Made by a program: the position numbers and the translations under genes
Source of the DNA: Bryobacterales bacterium
GTDB lineage: Bacteria; Acidobacteriota; Terriglobia; Bryobacterales; Bryobacteraceae
Reading direction: 5' to 3'
NCBI GenBank assembly: GCA_016880505.1
Contig: JAEHDI010000449.1
Location: forward strand, 1-11,096
Length of the DNA: 11,096 bases
Part shown: positions 1-7,424 of the stretch, piece after piece
Layout of the letters: every line of letters starts with the position of its first letter
Position numbering within the stretch: position 1 is the stretch's first letter
Notes under the pieces: model-generated
Told to the model about the DNA's origin: nothing
Databases searched by the model: none
The model's input: only the letters and a program-made list of their open reading frames with translations

Positions 1-378
1 ATCGCCTACTTTGTCGACTTCGAGATGATTCAGGGCGAGCAATCGATCTATGTCAGCAACATTCACGCAGCCAACCTCGGCGTCCGCCTGGGCCTGGGAA
101 AGCGCGCCGACCTGTACGCCGGCTACAACCACGTGGAGGACACCGGCGACGGCCGCATCAATCCTTTTCTCGGTTCCGGCGCGCGCCCAGATCCCTTCGT
201 GCCGGTCCAGACCTTTCCGCTTGCCTTTCGGAGCCCGCTCGCCCGTTTGTCGATCCGGCTTCACGGAAACCTTCGCTGGAATGCGGGTTATCAGCATTAC
301 AACTATCGCGAGGACTTCTTCGGCCGGCAGAGCTACCGCGCCCACACCGGTTATACGAGCGTGCTATGGTCTTTCTAA
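1..378 (+). CDS. C-terminal part of an outer-membrane beta-barrel protein (5' end outside window)
   Basis: The frame is open from base 1 and closes with TAA at 376-378, so this is the last 125 codons of a longer gene. An internal ATG at 25 lies inside the open frame and is probably not the true start. The visible part alternates polar and hydrophobic/aromatic residues in short strands, for example LYAGYNHVEDTGDGR, LSIRLHGNLRWNAGYQHYNY and a final YTSVLWSF. The chain ends in phenylalanine, as outer-membrane barrels recognised by the BAM complex usually do. I infer that it is the C-terminal half of a barrel in the outer membrane. No family name, ligand or signal peptide can be read because the N-terminus is missing. 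The next gene begins three bases after the stop, so the two are probably co-transcribed. Confidence 0.7.
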   Translation: MAYFVDFEMIQGEQSIYVSNIHAANLGVRLGLGKRADLYAGYNHVEDTGDGRINPFLGSGARPDPFVPVQTFPLAFRSPLARLSIRLHGNLRWNAGYQHYNYREDFFGRQSYRAHTGYTSVLWSF

Positions 379-381
379 ACC

Positions 382-735
382 ATGAAGCTAAAGCTCACGC
401 TCTTCAACAGCATCACGCTGATGATCATGGGCTGTACGCTGCTGACGGCGATTCCGCTCGCGCGGGGGCGTCTCAACCGTAACTGGCCGTTCCTTTACTT
501 TCCTTTGGTGTTCGCCTTCTGGCGGGCCTTCGACGGCGCCTTGAATACATGGTGGATCTGCGCCGGGGTGGTCGTGGCCCTGCTCCTGCGCTTCGACCTT
601 ATGGGTGCACGGGCCCGTGCACCGTTGCGGTGGCTGTCAGTCGCCGCGCTGGTTTATGTTTTCCTGCGGGGAGTGGATCTGCTGGTGGGAGGGGAACTGT
701 TCTACTTCTTTTCCGTCGGCAGGCCGGACGCCTGA
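382..735 (+). CDS. Small multi-pass inner-membrane protein, function unknown
   Basis: This 117-residue protein starts with ATG three bases after the preceding stop, with no clear Shine-Dalgarno sequence, so translation may be coupled to the upstream gene. Hydrophobic stretches lie at about residues 8-27, 35-50, 54-72 and 83-102, giving three or four membrane segments with an arginine-rich loop between the third and fourth (around 73-84). The first segment resembles an uncleaved signal anchor. I see no catalytic motif and do not recognise a family. Context (co-directional, behind an outer-membrane barrel gene) suggests an envelope role but nothing more specific. Its last 34 bases overlap the end of the convergent rhodanese gene. 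Confidence 0.6.
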   Translation: MKLKLTLFNSITLMIMGCTLLTAIPLARGRLNRNWPFLYFPLVFAFWRAFDGALNTWWICAGVVVALLLRFDLMGARARAPLRWLSVAALVYVFLRGVDLLVGGELFYFFSVGRPDA

Positions 736-1099
736 TACGCCCGCCAGCCGCCGTCGAGCGAGATCACGTCCGTGTAGCCCATCTTCTGGAGGGCGTCTGC
801 CGCGAGCGCCGAGCGATACCCGCCGCCGCAATAAAGCACCATTTTTGTGCTCTTTTCCGGGACATCGGTCTCGATATCGCGCTCGATGATCCCCTTGCCG
901 AGATGCAGCGCGCCGGCGGCATGCCCGGCGGCCCACTCGCTCTCCTCGCGGGTGTCGATGAGGAGGAACTTCTCGCACGAGGAGGCCAGCCTCTTGTAGC
1001 CGTCGATGTCGATCTGCCGCACCCGCGACTTGGAGTCGTTGACCAGCGCGAGAAAGCCCGGGTTGTGCCGTTTGCCGCCGTGAGAGAGAGCCATAAGAG

Positions 1100-1103
<4 letters not shown>
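702..1103 (-). CDS. Single-domain rhodanese-like sulfurtransferase
   Basis: The 133-residue protein has one rhodanese domain from about residue 28 to 128. Diagnostic parts are IDTREESEWAAGHAAGA at 49-65, the active-site loop CGGGYRS at 92-98 with the persulfide-forming Cys92 and Arg97 in the usual six-residue spacing, and LDGGWRAYQASGLP near the end. Such domains carry sulfane sulfur between thiol acceptors, usually in the cytoplasm; no signal peptide is visible. The six-residue loop fits sulfur rather than arsenate or phosphate chemistry, as known for the family. The start ATG overlaps the murA stop by four bases (ATGA), which makes this the last gene of the minus-strand run; an in-frame ATG at 1094 is an alternative. 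Physiological donor and acceptor are unknown. Confidence 0.85.
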
Positions 1104-2348
<1,245 letters not shown>

Positions 2349-2356
<8 letters not shown>

Positions 2357-3242
2357 GCCTCAACGCCTCCGACACCCTGCCGCCGCAGGCCGCCAGCTTC
2401 TTTTCGGCTTCCTCGCGGGAGACCCCGAGCCTCGCCATCACAATCGCAGTTCTGACGGTGCCGCCGGACTGCTCGAGCAACGCTCCAGCCTGCTCGTAAT
2501 CGACTTCCGCTGCTTTTGCGATGATTCTCCTCGCACGATTGACGAGTTTCTCGTTGGTCGGCTGCACGTTGACCATGAGGTTGCCGAACACGTACCCAAG
2601 GCGAATCATCGTCGCAGTCGAGATCATGTTCAGGACAAGCTTGGTCGCCGTACCGGCCTTCAGCCGCGTCGAACCGGTCACGACCTCGGGTCCCGGAAGC
2701 GGCGCGATCGGAATTTCCACGGCTCGCGAGAGCTCCGAGTCCGGCGTGCAACTGATCCCTGCTGTCACGGCGCCCACTCTCCGCGCGGCGGCGACCGCAC
2801 CAAGCACATATGGGGTTCGGCCACTGGCCGCGATCCCTACAAGCACGTCTTTCGCGCTGAAGCCGCGGTCCTTAAGGTCGCGCGCGCCTCGCTCCGGATC
2901 GTCCTCAATCCCCTCGGCCGAATGGGCGAGCGCCCGCTCGCCGCCGGCGATGATGCCCTGCACCGTTTCCGGCGATACGTTGAACGTCGGCGGGCATTCG
3001 GAGGCGTCCAGCACACCGAGCCGTCCGCTCGTGCCCGCGCCGATGTAGAACAACCGCCCGCCCTGCTTGATCGCCGCTACGGCTACGTCCACCAGGCGGG
3101 CGATGTTAGGAATCTCGGAAGTGACCGAGGCGGCGACCTTCATATCCTCGGCGTTGAAGATCTGAAGTATTCCTTCGGTGGAGAGGGCGTCAATTCCTTC
3201 GGATGCGGGATTCGGCTGTTCGGTCAGGAGTTTACCGAGCAT
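2349..3242 (-). CDS. murQ: N-acetylmuramic acid 6-phosphate etherase MurQ
   Basis: MurQ cleaves the lactyl ether of MurNAc-6-phosphate, giving GlcNAc-6-phosphate and D-lactate during cell-wall recycling. The 297 residues are nearly the same length as E. coli MurQ. A SIS sugar-phosphate fold is seen from about residue 55, with GAGTSGRLGVLDASECPPTF at 68-87. Glu82 there and Glu113 in EGIEDD correspond to the two catalytic glutamates known from E. coli (83 and 114). AASGRTPYVLGA supplies a further phosphate-binding segment, and the C-terminal 40 residues resemble the helical tail typical of MurQ. ATG at 3242 follows the upstream stop by four bases, and the gene's TAA lies inside the start of murA. 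No MurNAc transporter, AnmK or NagA is visible, so the source of its substrate is unknown. Confidence 0.96.
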
Positions 3243-3246
3243 GGCC

Positions 3247-4083
3247 CTACACTGCGCCTGCCTTCTTCATCACCACGAGAGTGGTTTGCAAACCCAGGCG
3301 CGCCCCGTCCTCGGGAGCCGTGTCCTTCTTGAGCCGGCCAAGCACTTCGGGACTCACGCCGCTCTTGTAGCCAACCTTCTTCAAAGCCTGGAAGAAGCCG
3401 GCCAGGTCGATGACGCCTTCTCCCGGCATCAGCCGCTGGTTGTCGCGTATCTGGTCCGGGGGCAGCTTTGGCGCGTCGGACACGTGCACGTGTACGATCC
3501 GCTCGGCCCCTGCGTCCTCGATGTCGCGGGTCGTAGCGCCCGCATGATGCCAATGCCACGCATCGAGCAGCAACCCCACGTTCGGGCCGCACTCCTTGCA
3601 GAAATCGAGCATCTCGTCCATTCGCCAGATGAACTCGTGCGGATGCAGTTTCCGGAGATGCACCGGGCTCACGAACTCAAGACCCAGGCGCATTCGCGAG
3701 GGTGCCAGGATCGCCGCGACCGCCTGAAATCGGTCTTTGTAGATCTTGCGCAGCTCCGCCTTTGGAGTGTCGCTCGAAGGCAGAATCCAAGTCAGCAGCC
3801 CCGGCGCTCCGATGGAGGCGGAGAACTTCACCGTGGGCTCGAGCTTCTTGAGGCCCGCCTGGAACGTTGCTTCGTCTTTTCGGAACTCAACCAGCAGGTC
3901 GGTCGCCGCGGGCTTGAGCTTGAGCGTCTTCAGAAGTGCGCGGGTCGAATCCAGTCCCTCACTCATCGCCCGGCTGAGATAGATTTCCGTTCCGGGATAA
4001 CCGAGCCGGGCGGCCATGTGAGCGAATTCCGGCCAGCCCACCTTCGCACCTGCGAGCAGCGAACCGTTCAAGCAGACGTACAC
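3247..4083 (-). CDS. Sugar phosphate isomerase/epimerase-like TIM-barrel protein (xylose isomerase-like / AP endonuclease 2 superfamily)
   Basis: This 278-residue protein carries the metal-binding pattern of the xylose isomerase-like TIM barrel: Glu136 in LGLEFVSP, Asp174 with His177 in LLLDAWHWHH, His200 in IVHVHVSDAP and Glu246 in VSPEVLG. These are the four to five ligands of the usual divalent-metal site. Relatives include IolE, IolI, hydroxypyruvate isomerase and many unassigned keto-sugar isomerases or epimerases; sequence alone does not decide the substrate. No signal peptide is seen, so it is probably cytoplasmic. The start is GTG at 4083, five bases after an AGGAGG that overlaps the stop of the upstream aminotransferase, so translation is closely coupled to it. 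MurQ begins four bases after the stop. Confidence 0.85.
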   Translation of the reverse strand: MYVCLNGSLLAGAKVGWPEFAHMAARLGYPGTEIYLSRAMSEGLDSTRALLKTLKLKPAATDLLVEFRKDEATFQAGLKKLEPTVKFSASIGAPGLLTWILPSSDTPKAELRKIYKDRFQAVAAILAPSRMRLGLEFVSPVHLRKLHPHEFIWRMDEMLDFCKECGPNVGLLLDAWHWHHAGATTRDIEDAGAERIVHVHVSDAPKLPPDQIRDNQRLMPGEGVIDLAGFFQALKKVGYKSGVSPEVLGRLKKDTAPEDGARLGLQTTLVVMKKAGAV

Positions 4084-4088
4084 CGCAT

Positions 4089-4094
4089 CCTCCT
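4089..4094 (-). promoter_or_regulatory. Strong Shine-Dalgarno (AGGAGG) for the TIM-barrel gene
   Basis: On the minus strand AGGAGG lies five bases upstream of GTG at 4083 and shares bases with the TAG stop (4095-4093) of the aminotransferase gene. It supports the GTG start: the nearby ATG at 4088-4086 is out of frame. It is the clearest ribosome binding site in the window. Confidence 0.8.
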
Positions 4095-5406
4095 AGTAGT
4101 TCTTCTCTTTCTCTACCCGCGGCCGGTCGGCGCGGCTCATCGACTTGACGCCTGCCAGGGACATATCCTCACTGGCCAACGCATTCACGCCCGCCATCAC
4201 CTTCGCGACCGCTCTTCCGATATCCTCGACATCGGCCTCGTCGCCAAGGAGCAGGAATTGCGGAAGCCACACCGATTCCTCGTAGGCCGCCCGCTCTGCT
4301 ACCGGACACCGGAAGGCACGGTAGTTGACCGGCTCCTCACGGTCGATCCGAAGCTGAGGGAAGTCCTCCGGCTTCGCACCGAACAGGTCGCTGCGATAGA
4401 CCGGCTCATAGAACCGTCCGTCACTCGGAATGCCCTCGGCATCCAGCGCCGCGACGAACAGGTCGCGGGAGACGCGCCGATCCGCCGGCCGGTATTGGAA
4501 AACATAGTTGTAGATGGCCTCGCGCGTCAGCGCGGGCTGGGCAGGCAACGGGCGGACACCGTCGATTCCAGCCAGCATTCTGGTCAGCAGCGTGGCGTGC
4601 CTCGACCGCGTTGCGGCAAGCTCTTCCAGCCGCTCCAGTTGTCCAAGCAATACCGCTGCCTGGAACTCCGTGATCCGGTAGTTTGATCCGACGATCCGCT
4701 TCTTGAACTGGTCCGTGACGCTCGCCCGGCCGCAGTTGACCAGCGACTGCACCAGCTCGAAGCAATCCAGCCGCGAGGTAATGACAATCCCGCCCTCTCC
4801 CGACGTCATCAGCTTGCTCGACTGGAGGCTGAAACAGCCGATGTCGCCCATTGATCCAGCGCCCCTGCCCTTGTACTGCCCGCCGTGCACGTGGGCGCAA
4901 TCCTCGATCACGATCAGATCGCGTTCTTCGGCCAGCTTCAGCAACGGGTCCATCTCGGCGAATCGCATGGCAAGGTGGACTGGCAGTAGCGCTTTTGTAC
5001 GTCGCGTCAGCGCTTGCCTGGCCACCTCGACGTCCATGCAATACGTGTCGGGATCGACGTCCACGAAGATCGGGATCGCGCCGGCGTCGAGCACCGCCGT
5101 GGCAGTACCGTCCCAGGTGTAGGCCGGGACGATCACTTCGTCGCCGAACCCGATGCCTGCAGCCTTCAGCGCTGCTAGTATGGCGATGGTCCCGTTGGCG
5201 AGGCAGCAGCCGTACCGCGCCCCGTGATGCGCGGCGAACTTCCGCGCGAACTCATCCGCAAGCAGGTTCGGAAACGGGTAACCGCCCCAGTTGCGGCTCT
5301 CGAGCACAGTGACCAACCGCTCTCGATCCCGGCCGTCGTATTGTGGCCATGCCGGAAAGGGCTTGTTTCGAACGGGCTTGCCGCCCAGGATCGCCAAGTC
5401 GCTCAT
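4093..5406 (-). CDS. DegT/DnrJ/EryC1/StrS-family PLP aminotransferase
   Basis: This 437-residue fold-type I PLP enzyme begins MSDLAILGGKPVR, the usual opening of the DegT/DnrJ/EryC1/StrS sugar aminotransferases. Visible motifs are the phosphate-binding LANGTIAILAAL (69-80), AYTW (95-98), the IEDCAHVHGG segment with Asp169 for the pyridine nitrogen, the Schiff-base Lys198 in SLQSSKLMTSGEGG, and GSNYRITEFQAA (240-251). Family members transaminate keto-sugars or keto-cyclitols in the cytoplasm, usually using Glu or Gln as donor. PVHLAMRFAEMD stands where many homologues have VHLYG, so this is not a typical nucleotide-sugar type, and an inosose or free keto-sugar substrate is possible. A charged tail of about 30 residues (408-437) extends past the core. 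It is the first gene of the five-gene run. Confidence 0.92.
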   Translation of the reverse strand: MSDLAILGGKPVRNKPFPAWPQYDGRDRERLVTVLESRNWGGYPFPNLLADEFARKFAAHHGARYGCCLANGTIAILAALKAAGIGFGDEVIVPAYTWDGTATAVLDAGAIPIFVDVDPDTYCMDVEVARQALTRRTKALLPVHLAMRFAEMDPLLKLAEERDLIVIEDCAHVHGGQYKGRGAGSMGDIGCFSLQSSKLMTSGEGGIVITSRLDCFELVQSLVNCGRASVTDQFKKRIVGSNYRITEFQAAVLLGQLERLEELAATRSRHATLLTRMLAGIDGVRPLPAQPALTREAIYNYVFQYRPADRRVSRDLFVAALDAEGIPSDGRFYEPVYRSDLFGAKPEDFPQLRIDREEPVNYRAFRCPVAERAAYEESVWLPQFLLLGDEADVEDIGRAVAKVMAGVNALASEDMSLAGVKSMSRADRPRVEKEKNY

Positions 5407-5413
5407 CTGAACT

Positions 5414-5424
5414 AGTATCGTATA
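5414..5424 (-). promoter_or_regulatory. Possible -10 region just upstream of the aminotransferase gene
   Basis: The minus strand reads TATACGATACT here. GATACT ends seven bases before the ATG at 5406 and TATACG ends twelve bases before it. No convincing -35 element or Shine-Dalgarno is seen. If GATACT is used, the transcript would start within about one base of the ATG, that is, leaderless. This is suggestive only. Confidence 0.3.
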
Positions 5425-5476
5425 GGGGGCTTCGCCCGCGATACCGCTTTCGGCTTAATGGCCCTGGCGGTCTCAA

Positions 5477-5495
5477 GGAGTGCGCTGGGCACTCC
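5477..5495. other. Perfect 7-bp hairpin with 5-base loop in the intergenic region
   Basis: GGAGTGC at 5477-5483 pairs exactly with GCACTCC at 5489-5495 around loop GCTGG. It lies in the 183-bp non-coding gap between the ErpA-type gene and the aminotransferase gene. No T-run follows on either strand, so it may be part of a structured leader or 3' RNA element rather than a classical terminator. Confidence 0.5.
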
Positions 5496-5536
5496 CGTGG
5501 CGTTGGGACGGCGGCTCAGTGGAAGTGCGTTGATAA

Positions 5537-5567
5537 CCCCGGGCGCGGCATGAACCGGCGCCCGGGG
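5537..5567 (-). terminator. Strong GC hairpin downstream of the ErpA-type gene, candidate terminator
   Basis: CCCCGGGCGC at 5537-5546 pairs perfectly with GCGCCCGGGG at 5558-5567, a 10-bp all-GC stem with an 11-base loop. It begins 23 bases beyond the stop of the minus-strand ErpA-type gene. On that strand it is followed by TTATCAAC rather than a T-tract, so it is not a textbook Rho-independent terminator; it may act with Rho or protect an mRNA 3' end. Confidence 0.5.
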
Positions 5568-5589
5568 CGGAAGGGATCTCGGATGGGCC

Positions 5590-5913
5590 TCAAGCGTTGA
5601 ACGAACTGCCGCACCCGCACGTCGACTTCACGTTCGGGTTGTCGAACTTAAACCCTGATCCTTCAAGGGTTTCCACGTAGTCGACTTTGGCGCCATCAAG
5701 ATAGAGCATGCTCGCCTGGTCCACGAAGACCTTGAGGCCGCCAAACTCGTAAGTTTTGTCGAGGAGGCCCGGGCTGTTCTCGAAAGCCATGGAGTAGCTG
5801 AAACCGGAGCAACCTCCGCCCACTACTGCGATTCGCAGACCAGCCGGCTTGGGCTCCTGCATGTCCAGGATTTCCTTCACCTTACCGACGGCCGTCTCGG
5901 TAATCTGAATCAT
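5590..5913 (-). CDS. erpA: A-type iron-sulfur carrier protein (ErpA/IscA/HesB family)
   Basis: This 107-residue protein belongs to the A-type carriers, which receive Fe-S clusters from a scaffold and pass them to apo-proteins in the cytoplasm. The three conserved cysteines are present: Cys35 in VGGGCSGFSY and Cys99 and Cys101 in the C-terminal STCGCGSSF. The NPNVKSTCGCGSSF ending and ETLEGSGFKFDNPN resemble ErpA more than IscA or SufA, but the three subtypes are hard to separate without a tree, so the symbol is provisional. ATG at 5913 has a good Shine-Dalgarno (GGGAG, seven bases upstream). It stands alone on the minus strand, with a plausible promoter at 5950-5979 and a strong hairpin after it, so it is probably monocistronic. 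No isc or suf genes lie nearby. Confidence 0.92.
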   Translation of the reverse strand: MIQITETAVGKVKEILDMQEPKPAGLRIAVVGGGCSGFSYSMAFENSPGLLDKTYEFGGLKVFVDQASMLYLDGAKVDYVETLEGSGFKFDNPNVKSTCGCGSSFNA

Positions 5914-5920
5914 ATGTAAT

Positions 5921-5928
5921 CTCCCTCT
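5921..5928 (-). promoter_or_regulatory. Shine-Dalgarno (AGAGGGAG) of the ErpA-type gene
   Basis: On the minus strand AGAGGGAG ends seven bases before the ATG at 5913, a normal spacing that fixes the start of this short protein. Confidence 0.7.
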
Positions 5929-5949
5929 GTCAGGACTCCTACCCCCTCT

Positions 5950-5979
5950 ATTCTACAGGTTGAGGCGGTAGCCCGCCAA
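5950..5979 (-). promoter_or_regulatory. Sigma70-like promoter for the ErpA-type gene
   Basis: Read on the minus strand, TTGGCG (5979-5974) and TAGAAT (5955-5950) are separated by 18 bases. They match TTGACA at 4 of 6 and TATAAT at 5 of 6 positions. Transcription would start near 5943, giving a leader of about 30 bases that includes the Shine-Dalgarno. A short dyad (GGCGG-TAGC-CCGCC, 5964-5977) overlaps the -35 box and spacer and could be an operator. Confidence 0.5.
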
Positions 5980-6155
5980 TCTACCCCGTCACTGCCACTT
6001 TATATCGATGTGGCTCCCAGGCGCAGGTTTCGCGAATCTGGTATGTTGTTCGAGGAGCCGTCGGGGGAGAAACGGCGCCGGTCTTCGGACAAGGGAGATC
6101 GAGGCGCCCCAAGACGCTGAAACCGCTCGGTTGTCTGCCGCGTCGTAACAATTGT
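5980..6155. other. Divergent intergenic region upstream of the sigma factor gene
   Basis: These 176 bases lie between the ErpA-type promoter and the first ATG of the sigma factor. A possible weak + strand promoter is TTGTCT (6131-6136) with TATGAG (6155-6160, spacing 18). If it is used, the ATG at 6156 would lie upstream of the transcript and GTG at 6222 would be the start. An extended -10-like TGGTATGTT is at 6039-6047 without a -35. No RNA gene or repeat is recognised. Confidence 0.3.
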
Positions 6156-6821
6156 ATGAGCGGGATCAGCGGCGCACTCCCATTACCGTTGGCGGGCGGA
6201 CAAGAGCGCGCAAAGGGCAAGGTGGACTACCGCAATACCGAGGAAGGCCTTCTTGTACGCCGGGTGCAAAAAGGCGACGAGATGGCCTTCCGGGACGTCG
6301 TGGAGCGATACCAATCGAAGGTGTTCTCCATCATCTACGGTATTCTGCGGAATCACAACGACGCGGAGGACATCGCCCAGCAGGTGTTCTCCAAAGTCTA
6401 TTTCTCGATTCGGAATTTCGACTTCCGCAGTTCCCTGCTCACATGGATTTACAAGATTACAGTGAACGAGTGCTACGACTATCTTCGGAAGAAGCGAGTC
6501 CGGAAGCTCGTTTACGAGAGCGATTTCAGCGAAGAGGACACCGCTCGCCTGCATAGCTCTGCGGCGGTGAAAGACGCAACTCCCTCGTTTGACATAAGCC
6601 TTGCGCAGCGCGACTACGTGTGGAAACTGCTCGAGAAAGTCTCCGAAGAAGACCGCAGGCTTATGCTTTTGAAAGAGGTCGAGGGACATTCGGTTGAAGA
6701 GTTGGCTGCGATGACGGGCATGAATGAGAATACAATCAAGGTGAAGCTCTTCCGTGCCCGTCAGAAGCTGCTGAAGGTTGCCCAGCGACTGGCCCGTTCC
6801 ACGGGCACGGCGACGGCATGA
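6156..6821 (+). CDS. ECF-type sigma70-family RNA polymerase sigma factor (RpoE-like)
   Basis: This is a group IV (ECF) sigma factor of up to 221 residues. Region sigma2 covers about residues 45-115, with FRDVVERYQSKVFSIIYGIL, then NDAEDIAQQVF (core-binding helix) and FRSSLLTWIYKITVNECYD (-10 recognition). Region sigma4 covers about 155-208, with the -35-reading helix-turn-helix HSVEELAAMTGMNENTIKVK followed by LFRARQKL. There is no sigma3 domain, as expected for ECF factors. The ATG at 6156 has no Shine-Dalgarno; GTG at 6222 (Val23), preceded by AAAGGG, is a credible alternative and would remove a low-complexity 22-residue leader. The following genes encode a membrane anti-sigma factor and a Spy-like protein, so it probably answers an envelope signal. 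Its own target promoters are not identified here. Confidence 0.94.
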   Translation: MSGISGALPLPLAGGQERAKGKVDYRNTEEGLLVRRVQKGDEMAFRDVVERYQSKVFSIIYGILRNHNDAEDIAQQVFSKVYFSIRNFDFRSSLLTWIYKITVNECYDYLRKKRVRKLVYESDFSEEDTARLHSSAAVKDATPSFDISLAQRDYVWKLLEKVSEEDRRLMLLKEVEGHSVEELAAMTGMNENTIKVKLFRARQKLLKVAQRLARSTGTATA

Positions 6822-6822
6822 C

Positions 6823-6850
6823 TTGAGGAACGCGGACGGAAGTGTATAAT
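6823..6850 (+). promoter_or_regulatory. Sigma70-like promoter between the sigma and anti-sigma genes
   Basis: TTGAGG (6823-6828) and a perfect TATAAT (6845-6850) are 16 bases apart, directly behind the sigma factor stop at 6821. Transcription would begin near 6857, about 90 bases before the anti-sigma ATG. It is the best -10 box in the window and would let the anti-sigma and Spy-like genes be expressed independently of the sigma gene. Confidence 0.6.
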
Positions 6851-6859
6851 CCGCACAAT

Positions 6860-6976
6860 ATGGTGGAAACGCTCTCCGGCAGAACGGACAAAAGATCCGA
6901 AATGGAGACCGGGGAGGCGGATTTCGCAGGCTTTGAGGGAAGAAGTGATGCATCATCCCATTCGGGAAAAGCTTGA
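6860..6976 (+). CDS. Possible 38-codon leader ORF overlapping the anti-sigma start (speculative)
   Basis: ATG at 6860 opens a 38-codon frame, beginning MVETLSGRTDKRSEMETGEA, that ends at TGA 6974-6976, which is 29 bases inside the anti-sigma gene in another frame. The ATG lies only about three bases after the start predicted from the TATAAT at 6845-6850, so it could be read from a nearly leaderless message and influence anti-sigma translation. The product is hydrophilic, has no known motif and could be chance. Confidence 0.2.
   Translation: MVETLSGRTDKRSEMETGEADFAGFEGRSDASSHSGKA
6935..6940 (+). promoter_or_regulatory. Shine-Dalgarno (GAGGGA) of the anti-sigma gene
   Basis: GAGGGA ends seven bases before ATG 6948, favouring that start over TTG 6933 and GTG 6945, which overlap it or lie too close. 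Confidence 0.6.
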
Positions 6977-7418
6977 GGAATACCTGCGAGGCGAAGCTGG
7001 TCCCGGCGAGCTTCGGGAGTTCCACTCGCACATGGAAGGGTGCACGGAGTGCCGTGACAGTGTGACCGGAATGCGGGATCAGGCTCGGCTGTTGCAATGC
7101 CTGCGGGCGTCCGATGCGGTGGAGCCGCTCCCTGGTTTCTACGCGCGGGTGATGGGGCGCATCGAGTCGCAGCGCGCCGATTCAATATGGAGCTTTCTTC
7201 TGGAGCCCGTTTTCAGCCGGAGCTTGGTTGTAACATCCGTGCTTCTGGTGCTTCTGCTTGGAGGCTATGTCGTTTCGGGTGAGTTTGACAGGCCGCTCAA
7301 CCCTACCAGCCCTGAAGTCATTCTGGCTGCCGAACCGAATCCCTCGGAGATGGTTGGCCTCAACCCGCAACGCGACCGCAACACGGTCCTACTGACGCTG
7401 GCCACATACCGGGATTAA
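6948..7418 (+). CDS. Membrane-anchored anti-sigma factor with HC2 zinc-finger (ZAS-like)
   Basis: The 156-residue product (from ATG 6948) has an N-terminal cytoplasmic domain with the zinc-binding pattern HxxxCxxC seen as SHMEGCTEC, with His28, Cys32 and Cys35, typical of zf-HC2 anti-sigma factors that clamp ECF sigma factors. A single membrane segment, roughly residues 90-109 (SLVVTSVLLVLLLGGYVV), is followed by about 45 residues that should lie in the periplasm. This is the standard layout of a transmembrane anti-sigma that releases its sigma factor after a signal. It lies 126 bases behind the ECF sigma gene, with its own promoter in the gap, and six bases before the Spy-like gene. The translation start is uncertain (TTG 6933 would add five residues). 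The signal it senses is unknown. Confidence 0.85.
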   Translation: MHHPIREKLEEYLRGEAGPGELREFHSHMEGCTECRDSVTGMRDQARLLQCLRASDAVEPLPGFYARVMGRIESQRADSIWSFLLEPVFSRSLVVTSVLLVLLLGGYVVSGEFDRPLNPTSPEVILAAEPNPSEMVGLNPQRDRNTVLLTLATYRD

Positions 7419-7424
7419 GGTCAA

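Noticed and set aside
25..378. ATG at 25 as the start of a complete 117-residue protein
   Set aside because: The frame is open through the window edge, there is no ribosome binding site before the ATG, and the product looks like the end of a beta barrel without a signal peptide.
3178..4686. Long + strand open frame of about 500 codons
   Set aside because: It lies antisense to murQ, the TIM-barrel gene and the aminotransferase, all of which have clear motifs. Its translation is rich in Arg, His and Gln with no recognisable domain, as expected of a shadow frame in GC-rich DNA.
5540..5570. GGTTCATGCC on the minus strand resembling a tRNA T-arm
   Set aside because: The conserved A58 position does not fit, and no acceptor, D or anticodon stems can be arranged around it. 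It is part of the GC hairpin loop.
6060..6100. GGCGCC repeats in the gap before the sigma gene as an operator
   Set aside because: The two copies are short self-palindromes common in GC-rich DNA, and they are not arranged around any promoter element.
6183..7097. Minus-strand open frame of about 300 codons opposite the sigma factor
   Set aside because: It is antisense to a clear ECF sigma factor and the anti-sigma N-terminus, and its translation has no domain and no ribosome site.
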